Source: Paragyromitra xinjiangensis (taxonomy: Eukaryota > Ascomycota > Pezizomycetes > Pezizales > Discinaceae). From it: a stretch of DNA of 64,000 bases. The notes under the pieces were generated by a model, which worked only from the letters and a program-made list of their open reading frames with translations, searched no databases and was not told the DNA's origin. Both the position numbers and the translations under genes were made by a program. The DNA lies in NCBI GenBank assembly GCA_038503065.1, contig JBCAMK010000014.1, positions 1,426,001-1,490,000 on the forward strand, read 5' to 3'. Positions 42,269 to 53,274 of this stretch are shown piece after piece; the first letter of the stretch is position 1; each line of letters opens with the position of its first letter.

Positions 42269-45202
42269 CTACAACGCCCCCTCCCCCAACTCCTCCTTCA
42301 AAACCTCCCTCTCAATCTTCGCCTCAACCCTCGCCTCCTCCGTATTCCCCATAACCTCCTCCCTCAAAGCCCCCACCTCCCTCTTCTCCGCCTTCGCCTT
42401 CACAATCGCCACAATCTCCTTCTCCTCCGGAATCTTAGTGCTCGGCTCCTCAAACGCACTCATACCAACAGGTGCATCAGCACCCGGTTCTTCACCAACA
42501 TACTCATCCCCCCTCACTTCAGGTTCGTCCACATCCGGAAGCACCTCGCTGTCCGGGAGCTCGCTCTGATCGGTCTTGAGGGTAGTTCTCGGACGGGCTC
42601 GATTCTTATTCGTCGAGTCAACCACCTCTTCTTCGTCGTTAAACAGGCGCATAAGCATTGCTCTATAGAACTAGTTAGCACAGTAACCACCAAAACCATG
42701 TGGGTAACATACTTCCTCTCATCCTTCGGCAGCATCAAATTACAGCTAAACCTACTCTTCCACAAGGGCAATACCATCTTCTCTTTAAACTCCTCCTCCC
42801 CCTCCCCTTGTCCAACCTTGAGTACACAACACCCCATACTCAACCCTCTAACCCTCTGTTCAATCTCACCAATCACATCACCTTCCTCCCCCTCTGCATT
42901 AACCTTAGGAAACAGTTCCTTCAACAACCCCCGAATCGTACTCCTCTTCTTCGCCCGAACGATCCTATCTTCCCCAATCCACCCTTCAATGATCGGTAAT
43001 CCCTCGTTCTGGATCCGCCACGGACAAACGTCGGGCTCTTGAACATCCTGCTTGAAGAACGCCTTGACACCGCAGTGTACAAACTTGATATTCTTCCCCT
43101 CGTTATACGACAAGATCTGGCGTGCCAGTTCACACGTGAAATAGATCGCGCGAGACGGGATCCCCTCCGCGTTACGCACAAGGAAAGAATTCCGCGGGAA
43201 CCGCGGGGAAAGGGAGTAGAACTCGAAAATCTGGTTCAAGACCGAATGATCAGAAGCAAGGAACTTGAACGGTTCTTCGATCGGCTGACCGCCATTTTTC
43301 CGTCCCGTTTTGCCTTCGGCGGGGGTGTTAGATTTGGAGTTTTCTTTCTTTGAGGCCCAGGGCTCGGATGGCTCCGGGAGGGCCTCTTCCGGGATTTCGG
43401 CTTCGGGCTCGAGACGGGTCTTTTTGACGACGGGTGGGGTTGGAGGGGCGCTGTCGGTTTCGAGTTTCCGTTTTGTTGGTGATTCTGGGACTGCTGGGGT
43501 GGACTCGGGTTGTAGGTCGGTTGGTGTTGAAGGGGCTTCGAGGATCTCGGTGTCGGCGGTGTCGGCTTCAGATGGGGCAATTCCTTCTTTCTCTTTCTTT
43601 GCGACTTCAGCTTTGGCGATCGCTGCTAGCTTCTTCCTGCCACCTTTCTCGGGCTTGATTGTCTTAATCTCAGACCTCTTCTCCAAAACGGCGATGAAGA
43701 AACCACCGGTGTCCTGAAGATGTGGATAAACACGGATAGCCCTCTCCAGCGGAATCCTAGTAGGATCATCAAGTTCCTTCTGATCCTCAGTCGGGAACAT
43801 CTCCCTTGTAATCCTACTCAAACGCTCGATACTCTTCTCGTCCTTCTCAACATCCTCAAAGGTATTAAACCAAGTACCATCTCTATCGCATATCCTCCAA
43901 CTGCTCACTCCCGGCCGTCTCTTAAGCTCCGGCAGTCTATGTCCAACATCCACAATACCGACCTTCTCCAGCCCACCACACCTATCAATAGCCGAAGCAA
44001 GAACAGCCTCATTCTCAACCGGATTCATAGAGCAAGTCGAATAGACGATCCTCCCGCCCACCTTCAACATCTGCAACCCCCTAACCAAAATCCTCACCTG
44101 CGTCAAATGCAGATTAAAAGCACCACCCGGATTCCAATCCCTCCAAACACCATAATTCTTCCTCGCAGTGCCATCACCAGTACACGGCACATCCGCCAGG
44201 ATACGATCAAACTTAAGATACTCCTTATTCTCCTCGTCACCACTGACCAGCAAGCTCGGGAACCAAGTCGCATCGTGATTCGTCACGATCAAGTTCGGCG
44301 AGTTGAGACGCTTCGTTTGGTGGATTAGCATGTGGCTGCGTTTATAGTCCGCGTCGTTGGCGATGACTAGACCGGTTGGTCTCCCGCCGTTGTCGTCTGC
44401 TTCCGGGGCATTCTGGACGGCTTCTTCGGTTCGGGTTTCTTCGCCGGCGTGGATGGCTTCGATTAGTTGTGCGGTTTTGGAGCCGGGGGCGGCACACATG
44501 TCGAGGACTGCGTGGTGGGGTTCGATGTCCATGAGGAGGGGTGGGATCATGGATACTGCTTCTTGGCGGGAGATGTTGCCGACGGTGGTTTCTGCTACTA
44601 GGAAGTTTTGGAATTTCTTGAAGGGGGGGCAGCGGCGGATTATGGCTTTCCCGGCAGTCATGGTCCAGGCTGTGGATGTTAGAATTTGAGATCAGGTGGG
44701 AGGTGAGGGAGAGTACCAAGATTGTCAGGGAACCATGGGAGTGGAGTTGGTGGTGAAACTGGTTGGTCGTCCCATGTCAGTCCAGACAGATGAGGGATAT
44801 GAACTTCCTGGAGGGTTTTCAAAACACCCAACGCATGTCTATGTTCCATCCCTGCAATCAGCTCAATTCTTCATTATTCACCAAAAAGCAACCTGGAGAG
44901 GAAGAAACACCCTTTACTCCCAGTAAACCTAAAAGTAGTCGGCAACGTCCTCTTCAACGTCGCCCAAAACTCATCCCACTCCTCTTCAGGGATTAACCCA
45001 GACTCCTTATAGTATTTCTCATACTTTTCATTCTCAGTCGGGATAGAAACGTAGTCATAGCGCTCGCCCTTCCCAGAGCCTTGTCCACCCTTTTTGCCCC
45101 GTCCCCCACCCTTCTTCTCGTTCTATGTTGCGTTAGCAGAAACAATTGAGAAGCGCGATACGGGAAGATACATACGCGCCAGGCTGACTTATTTCTACCC
45201 AT
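42269..45202 (-). CDS. NCL1: tRNA (cytosine-C5) methyltransferase, NCL1/NSUN2 family
   Basis: Five exons: 45202-45176, 45122-44911, 44838-44717, 44669-42713 and 42662-42269. All joins are in frame and the product is 903 aa. It is the nuclear NSUN2-type RNA methyltransferase that uses S-adenosylmethionine to make m5C in tRNAs. Visible features are a basic Gly/Lys-rich start (KKGGGRGKKGGQGSGKG), TFRFTG just before the second intron, FKKFQNFLVAETTVGNISRQ, the SAM-binding LDMCAAPGSKT (about 176-186), DVPCTGDGT with the release Cys283, and YSTCSMNPVENE with the catalytic Cys333. A low-complexity Glu/Pro/Lys segment of about 130 residues follows the catalytic domain, and the last exon is acidic. 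The third exon start was chosen at an acceptor after ACATAG because it alone keeps the frame and matches the family. The flanks hold no partner gene. Confidence 0.93.
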
Positions 45203-46849
45203 CGTTGCGGTGGAGTGTGGTAGAGCGATTGGGGATGGTGGGGGGAGGGAGATGAGGCGTCGAGTGTTGGTGGGATGTAGTTGATTTTGCGCCAAGACGC
45301 GTGTTAGCGCCATGCAGGTTTTCTTGGCGATGGATAGAGCAGGGGAATGGGGTTTTCCGCCGAGACAGTAGGGCATTTAGTAGTAGGGAGTTTGCAGTCT
45401 TCTACCAGCTGCATGCCGTATACCGTAGGAGGTACCTTGGAAGTATTGGAATTCTCTGATATTGAGCAGGGCTTAGATGGAGGACTCTGTTGGGGTGTAA
45501 CGTTAGTATTCGAACATCAGTAAACGAGACTTCGCCGACCTGTAGTGAACCAAGTCACAGTATCATCGTAGCCGAAAAATAACCATGGTTTGATAAACAA
45601 GCACCCCAAAAACCCAAACCTCGCCACAAAGCACCCAGCCTCTATCACACCTTCTCGCCTCTATCGATATCGCAATGTTTTATTTCCTCATAGACAAGCC
45701 GGAAAGCTCTTACCCACTTATTCAGCTAAAATAAGAAAAACAACCAACCCTAACCCTAACCCTAAGACCCCAGCCAACCAAGTCTGCGAGGCCCTATCTA
45801 CTACCTTTGCAAAGAGAACTAGACGCTATCATTAACCTACTTCACCCCATGAACCTATAACCCGTAGACTCGATAACACCCCGATCATAGCAAATCACTC
45901 GATACCAACCTCGCAAGACTACAGATCTAGCTCTAAGCGCCAACATCCAGACCTGTCGGATCTAACAAGCTTACAAGACTCAATATCCGTTACTGCTTTT
46001 AAGACTATCTCTTTCCTTCCTCGACCCTAAAATGTAGTTAGTATCTGCGCAGATGAGTTCTGCAAGAACTCAGGTACGTTATCAACTCGTGACGGGTTGT
46101 GTATGCTGCATACTCGACCTGAAGAGACGCTTAAACAACACCCCCCAGACGTCCCACAATTGGATAACCGGCACACCAGGTAGAGAGCTTAGGAACGCCC
46201 ACCGCGTCCTTGTGGGACCCCGTAGTAGCTATCTAACTAAGACAAGCCCAGGGGGTTATCCGAAACATACTCTATTCCAGTAGAGATTGAAGGCCTAGCG
46301 ATAGTGGAGGAGCGGGTGGGTGGGTGTTCCAAGATAGAATGAGTCTGGTAGTTGATTTGAAACATAATTGGTGGTCTATTTGGAAGAGGTTTACTGGGTA
46401 ATAGAGGTTTGAGAGGGGAGATCAAGGGGTGGTGTGGAAAGTGTAATCACTGTTGCGTGAGGTTAGGTCAGGGAGTCGAGTGATTCATTATGAGTCACTC
46501 ATGGGTGTCGTTCCACGCGGTAGTGGTTTCCCATGCAACTGTCATTATAAAAGGGGTTGCGAAATGCATGACTTAGGGGTGTCAAGATCAGTGGGTCAAG
46601 GATCATGCAGCCTACATTGGTGAAGGGCAATGATCCAATAAGTAAGACCACACCCCTGCATCAGCAAACATCTAAAACGATCTACAAACATACTCATTAC
46701 GCTAGTTTCAATTCCACCCAAAAAGATAAAAAAAATATTAAATAATGCACCCCCAGGGTAGCAAACTCCAAACCCCAAACCCACCCCCTTCAACAACCCA
46801 TTACCCACTATTGCAAACACCCAAAATCATACAACTACCTAATCCTATC
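45203..46849. other. Intergenic, with an interstitial telomere-type repeat
   Basis: Upstream region of NCL1. At 45746-45765 there are three tandem AACCCT units (telomeric TTAGGG type), about 550 bp before the NCL1 start. Open frames at 45590-45835 and 46053-46283 look spurious. Confidence 0.45.
45746..45765. promoter_or_regulatory. Interstitial telomere-type repeat (AACCCT x3)
   Basis: AACCCTAACCCTAACCCTAA, the complement of the fungal telomere unit TTAGGG. Such short arrays occur as Tbf1-type binding sites in promoters of translation-related genes, or as scars of break repair. Lying upstream of the divergent start of NCL1, a promoter element is possible but unproven. Confidence 0.4.
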
Positions 46850-47398
46850 CTACAGTAACGCTTGCAACGCCTCCGCAATCGGCTGAAACGCACTCCTCTT
46901 AGACCCCGGCACAGGCAACGAGATATCCTCCTTCCTGATCTGCCTGTACACCGCACCCTTCCCCAAATCCTTCGCCTTAAGCTTCAACTTACTCCCAATC
47001 CGTCTCAGCCTGCGTCTATGTCCCCCCTCCTCCTCAACCACCTCGATATCAGTCGGGAAAGGCCGCCACTCGTTCAGCATCGGGTGGAAATACATATTAG
47101 GATGCTCGCAATCGGAGCTCTGAGAAACCGGGGTTGGGTCATTCGCAGACTTGATCAGCTCCACCCGAATGGGTCTCGTCGGACCCACCAAATGTCTAGA
47201 AACCACACTCGATATCGTCGGTGCCGAGGGTTCCCCCGTTGATCGCCGTGTCGACGGTCTCGAGGTACTTCCGGGGAACCGTGTAATCCGGGTGACGCCA
47301 CCCCCGGTTATTGGGTCTGGGTCGTAATAGACTGTTGTTGCGCCGGCGGAGGATACACCTGGTACTGAATAGGATTCATCCGGTGTGGTGGTTGACAT
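46850..47398 (-). CDS. Hypothetical protein, 182 aa
   Basis: A single-exon frame with codon use like the neighbouring core genes. The first 90 residues are Ser/Thr/Pro-rich (TTVYYDPDPITGGGVTRITR, STRRSTGEPSAPTISSVVSR) and probably disordered. The second half has a more structured segment (CEHPNMYFHPMLNEWRPFPT) and a basic run (GGHRRRLRRIGSKLKLKAKD) that could bind nucleic acid or direct nuclear import. No known family. No antisense frame is better, so I accept it as a probable gene. Confidence 0.6.
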   Translation of the reverse strand: MSTTTPDESYSVPGVSSAGATTVYYDPDPITGGGVTRITRFPGSTSRPSTRRSTGEPSAPTISSVVSRHLVGPTRPIRVELIKSANDPTPVSQSSDCEHPNMYFHPMLNEWRPFPTDIEVVEEEGGHRRRLRRIGSKLKLKAKDLGKGAVYRQIRKEDISLPVPGSKRSAFQPIAEALQALL

Positions 47399-49391
47399 TT
47401 TTGGTGTGGGCTTGCGGGGGGGAGTGGGTTGTCATGAGGAAGTGCTTGGGATGGAGAGTGGTTTGGCAATTCGTTGTCGTAATACTACAGGATGGATGGA
47501 CGAATCGTGGATGTGCGGCCTGTTGTGGGCTCTTGTTTGAGATGGATGGCTTGGCTTGGCTTGGCTATTACTTTCTATCGTCTGGGATGCGCTGCTTACT
47601 AAGGGGGCCTCGCTAGGTCGGATTAAGGTGCTGCATGTAATAGATTGCTGTCTATAAGGTGGGTTAATCTTGGGCCATGGCTTCCTGTCGATTGAGGCGT
47701 TGGTAGTAGGTGAATGTGGTGAGCTGCCAAGGGAGTATATCGAGATATGGAAGATACTCAGATAAAGCAATTACAACCTTACTCACTCGGTAAATATTCT
47801 TGTAAACCAGGAATCTTATTACAAGGAACGCTAGATGACCAACACCCCGAGACCTAAAAGATCATCTCTAAACATAAAATAATAAACATTGATTTCCCCT
47901 TCCAGAGTCTCATCCATCCATTTGTATAACCCACCAAAGCCTGAAAATCCCGAGTGATGTTTCATGTGGAAAGAGCAAAGTGTTACCCAATGACTACTAT
48001 CCAGTTGCGGTTAGGGCGTATCACCATAGAAGTACTCTGAGACACCACCCCAACCACCTGAATCTTCTGAGGTCCATACCACTTCTCCACCAAAACGCAC
48101 TACCAACCCCATCAAACATACTTCTACAGCACGAAAGAGCTCAGAAGACATCATCCTATCCCGCCTCCATGTCCTCGGGAACTATACCCGAAATTTAAGC
48201 ATATAGAACGGGTCCTAGAGGTGAAGAAAATCATCGGACATTTTCCTTAGGGACATCTTTGAGGATGACACTCCCCCTTCAGTCCGTTACTGCCTTAGTA
48301 TACAAGGTTTTTCCTCACCCGGCAAAGCCCTCTCGGCTAGATCCTGGTCTAGCTAAGCTGTTCTAGCTCAACGTACAACGACTCGGACCACCTATCCTAG
48401 GCCGGCTAGTCACGATAGAGGTTCTGGGGGTCTACTGAAGCAAGTGGATACATATAGATACACGTTCTTAGTCACATCCCACACCGCCGAAAAATCAGAT
48501 GGCACGGGCTACCAGATGACCAAGCCCCTTGGCATGAATTCGGCGATTCTCACAAATCGCCAATACGCCTCAAGGCCAAATCCTTATTGAGGCTAGGTAG
48601 TGCTAGAGACCGACCGGAGCCTTCACTTCAAGGGTTTTTGAATAGGTCAAATATGATCACGTGATTGTTTGAAGTGGGTTAGGGTTCTTGTCGCTGCCCT
48701 CTATATAACAGCTTTTTCCTATTATTTCCTATCATTATCTAGCTCTCTCCATTTACTTTTCTATATCTGTGCTATTTAGTAGCCTCTCGAAACGCCTTGG
48801 AGCAATCAAGCTAGTTTACCTCTAGTAGGTGATATGTGGGCTAGGGTTATGTGTATGTGCCTAATCTTTAGTATCACTCGATTTTTTCATCGAGTGGTGA
48901 CATACGCGAACTTCTGCCATATGCTTCCGTCGGAGAATCTATCTCGTGCCTAGCTCGTTTTCTTGTAACGGGAACGCCCTAACAACCAAAGAGTAAGCTT
49001 TGTGAGTGAATCGAAAAAAATAAGGTATCAGAAATCAATTGCTTTTCTATATCCCCCTTCCACCCTATCCCTTTTTTCACAGCCTTTTTCACACTATACT
49101 TTTCCCACCTTCTCGTACCACTCTTTTTAACCACCACTTTTCCGGTTCCTTTTTCCATTCGCTTTTGTCATCCCCTCATCGACAACAAAAGAAAACCTCG
49201 GTCATAATCAGTCATCAAATATCAAACACTGTAAAAATTACATAACAGGAAGGAAAAAAGAGGAGAAAGGGAATAAACAAAGAGAATATTTTCCCACCCA
49301 AACAAGAGACCTTAAAGTTAACCCAAGAAAGAAACACCAAACCAATTACAAAATCCAAATGCCCAACTCCAACAGGAATATTTTTTCCGCA
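47399..49391. other. Intergenic, no gene supported
   Basis: Nearly 2 kb between the hypothetical gene and the 3' end of the transcription factor gene. Frames at 47432-47770 and 47980-48198 lack support. Pyrimidine-rich sequence at 49050-49200 probably belongs to the 3' region of the transcription factor gene (minus strand). Confidence 0.4.
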
Positions 49392-52300
49392 CTAACTTCC
49401 CCCATTTGCTCCGCCAAAGAAGAATCCATCAAACAAATCCATCCCTCCCTGGTGCCCACCGCCACCGCCGCTCATTCCCCCTGCTGCACTTCCACTGTCA
49501 CTCCAAGTATCGCCTTCCCAATCTAAACCTCCCAACCCAAACGCACTCATATCAAGATTACCCCATGGTGTGCCTTCCGAGGGATATTGTAATTGTGGAT
49601 CTATCATCATTTCTTCTCCTTCGCCTCCTTGCTGCAACTCAGCACATGGTAGACCAGGGCCGGCAAGAATGGGTGGCGAGGAACCGGTTGACGAGTGTGA
49701 CATGTGGCTTTGTTGGTGATGGAATGGCCCTTGGTGATGTGGAGAGTGCCCTTGGTGGTGTGGAGAGTTACCGAGCGGGGAATGTGGGTGTGGGGAGTAC
49801 TGCAAGTGCGGGGATATTTGTTCAGCACTGGTATAAGCTAGTGGAGGATGAAACGCTGGATATCCTATTGAGTCAGGCTGCTGGGGCGTCGGCGACAATG
49901 TATATCGTTGCTGCTCGGGTGAGTGTTGTTGATGTTGAACGTGATGGTGGCCGCTGTTATTGCCATTGCCACTATTATGACTCTGGTATCTTGCTCCCTG
50001 CATCTGTGCTGCAGTAAACAATTCCCTGAAACCTTCGTCAAAGCGAACTGGCTCTCTCCGTCGTTGGGTGATATTCTGCTGTTGTTGTGTCGGCGGGTAT
50101 CCGTTGCCGTTTAAACCTCCACTACTATGTTGTTGGTGCTGCTGATTTTGGGGTCTATGCATCTGCGTGAAGTCTGGAGCATATTCCGATTTAAATACCC
50201 TCGACTCTTGCTCCAGCTCTGGAAATTTTATTTCTGGTTCCTGTTCGTCATCATCCTCTCCCTCGCCGTCTTGATCATGCTGGAATGAAGTTACTGCTGA
50301 TACTTTATTCTGTATCACAGCTGTTCCTGTTGCCCCGGAGATGCCAGTATGATGCGTCATTGTGCCCGAAGGCACGATCTTACTCATCGGCCCTCGTTTG
50401 CCTGCAAGACACATCTGCACCGTAGCTCTTGACATGCGCTCGAATGCGTCGCGGCAGGCTTCAGCCGGTGGGCACTTATCCACTAGGTCGCCTAGGACAG
50501 ACGTAGCAGCAAGAATAGTGAAATCTACTTCGTCCATTGACAGTCGAGACCTGACAAGTGGTGAGTGCCAGATGGCATATAAGAACGAAATACCTGCGAC
50601 CATGATCAGCTTTAAAAAAGTGAAAAATTCACGTGATAAGCTTACCAGCCATGAATAAATGGTGCGTTGCCAAGAATGTATAATTGACTTGGTGCACCCT
50701 ATGCAACTGCCTATATAATCTCAAGACTTTACTCCCAGCCTCAGCGACGACCAAATAAACTCTCTCTTCTTCTTCAGCCCTTCCTGCTCGCTCCTTTCCG
50801 CCGCCCAGACCACGCTCTGCCGCCCGTCCCCGGGCGGAGCTTCCGCTTCCGCCCAGCTCCCCCGCGAGCAACACTGGAACTGAAAGGCAAGGCCGGTAGA
50901 GCATTATCTTTGCCTGCCAGTAATTCAGATCCAAGAATTCGAGCGAAAACGATACACCAGTTTTGTCTTTCGACTTAGGCGCTGAATCAATCCATTCTTT
51001 CAAACGGCGGTCCATGTCCTTGTGCCAACACTGGACAGTCTTGAAATTATGCAAGAATGGTGTTTGGAGATGATATGGATGATGTGCAGGGTAGCTATCG
51101 TTTCGTTTAATTGGGGGTGTTTGTATCGGTGGATTTAGGCATGGATTTGCCGTCTCCGTTGCTGAAGATGTAAATGAGAATGAATGGGACTGTTGCTGCA
51201 GAACCTGCAGTATTTCAGATTGTAAGAGGCGCAGATGGAAATAGTGATGAGCGATCAGCTTATAAGATGGCTGGTTTTCACTGGGGTTGGGTGGGGTTAT
51301 CCCCGTGGATGGGTCTATATATCGGTCGTCTAGTATCGAAGGAAACTACGGTCCAGTTTGTTAGTAAAATCAGATCCTGCATCCGAATAAATGGGACGCG
51401 CACCTTCGTGCTGATAACCTCATCTGCGATCCCAAACGGGCGTCCGACACAGGTGCTAACCAGCCTATCAAGACTGTAAACACACCACCACAGTCTTCTC
51501 CGCAATTCCCTTGACCACTGCCGCTTCCCCTCTTTGCCGTCCTTTTTCACTTCTTTCGCTTCGGAATCTTCATAGTGTAACCCAAGGTCTACCGCTAACC
51601 GCACCGCGACCCCCACTATATACCATAGCCCTGGTGAAACTGGTCTTAGTAAAGCATAGCCCGCCAATAGCAAAACCGCTTGAAGTTCTTCAAGACCCCC
51701 TTTGCTCTGGCTCAGAAAGTTCTCAAGATGCAGCACAGCTGATGCATGATAGGATTCCGGTTCGTAATGCTTCTGTGGCCGTTTCCGCTTTTTTCCCGCC
51801 TCCGTCTTAACTTTAGGAGATCCAGAATCGCTCTCGTCTTTCATCTCCTCTTCTGATTCTGAATCATCCTCTGCATCGGATGTTTCATCCGGCCCTTTCA
51901 GGAATATGCCTGCTCCAATAGCGCAGACTATATTGAGCATATATTTCTCCCTGTGGCCTCCTCCGTAGCCTCCCCCACCCAACCCGTCCCCATTGGCACC
52001 TTCACATAACTTCTCATCCCCTGTACCATAAATCTTATCAAGAACTTTATTAAATTCTCCCCTGTGCAGCACCGGTATTTGGGGATTGGCGTATTCGAAA
52101 TACCGGCTGATCAACCTTTCGGCCAATATCCTAGCGGGGAACGGTGCGGGTGTGATTGTAGGTTTAGTATGTAATCCAAAAAATGAATCCCTCATCTGTG
52201 TATCATCATCCTCATCTGCATCTACTTCCTCATCCTTTGCAGAGCCTCCAGATGCACCGATCCCTAGTCCTCTTGCACCTTGGATTCGTGTACTCGATCC

Positions 52301-53274
52301 GATCCGAGGTCTAAACCTCCTGGGTCCAGAAGACCCGCCTGCCACCGTTGCTCCATTTTGATCCACGCCACCACCACTCGTCGCGCTGCTTTTTACAGCA
52401 GCGAACACTACTCTCGCAAATGAGATTCCAGAGACGGAACCTAGATATCTCGGGTCGCTTGCGCCGGCAAATGACACTAATCCTATATCCGAGACTAGAT
52501 TGTCCAGCTTCTTATCCTCCAGAGAATCCAGGTTTTGCGGTGACCTTTCGCGTTTGAGCTTCGGTTCTGGCGGCGCGACGCGAGCAACATCACTACTAGT
52601 CAACGCAGGATCGATAGGCGTTTGCGATTGTTGCTGAGAAGACGGCGGAGCCGGGAACTCTGGCACTGTAGTTGATGACACCGTTGTGGGGGTCGTCGCT
52701 ATTTGTGTAGTTGGAGGTGGGGGCGGGGCAAGATCTGGGAATGATTCCGCTGGTGAAAACGGGATGTTGTTCTCAGCCAACAGCGACTCGAGGTATGCTG
52801 ATCGTGTTTCAAGATAGTGAACATAGCTACTCGGATCATCTCCGGGGTTGTTTTAGAATAGAGTTTTCGGCAAGATCCGTAATCGAGGGAAAAGAAACTC
52901 TAGAAGAGCCTCAACACCAGGGGAACAAAAAAAACGGCCCACCTTCGAGGTATCTCTCTCTTAGTAATCGGATCGTACCCCACACACTTCACGCCAGCTT
53001 TTTCGCAGGACAGGCACGCTGGTAGTCTCTGGTCGCAACGATTCTTACGTAGTCGGCAGCGATTGCAAGCGCTCACGTTGCGGAACGAAGAAGACCCTCC
53101 ACCAGCGCCTGACGCCGTTGGCGGTGACGGTTTCTGGGTGGGGATTGGGGGTGGCGAATCGTTGACAGCGCTCGGCGGTACGTGGGCGTGAGCGCCATCA
53201 TCGTTTGCAGTACGGCGACGGCGCTTGTGGACACCAGAAGTGGTGGAACTTGACGAGATTGATTTCGTGGTCAT
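49392..53274 (-). CDS. Zn2Cys6 fungal transcription factor
   Basis: Four exons (53274-52943, 52826-51404, 51345-50646, 50593-49392) joined across introns of 116, 58, 52 nt give 1218 aa. The binuclear zinc cluster has Cys70, 73, 80, 87, 90 and 97 (ACNRCRLRKNRCDQRLPACL then SCEKAGVKC), followed by CVGYDPITKREIPRSYVHYL and a coiled-coil dimerisation segment across the first join. A fungal transcription-factor middle homology region follows, with LGLHYEDSEAKE and RRRLWWCVYSLDRLVSTCVG, RPFGIADEV, FPSILDDRYIDP and FLYAIWHSPLVRSRL. The C-terminal third is Gln/His/Ser/Pro-rich and probably activating. It would act in the nucleus as a dimer at CGG-type sites; the target pathway is not evident. The third exon start (after TTTACTAACA...GTAG) was fixed by the FPSILDDRYI motif. 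A linker insert of acidic and Gly-rich residues lies within the middle region. Confidence 0.9.

Noticed and set aside
42000..43717. Plus-strand frames across NCL1
   Set aside because: Shadows of the NCL1 exons and 3' region, composed of antisense of its low-complexity Glu/Pro/Lys segment.
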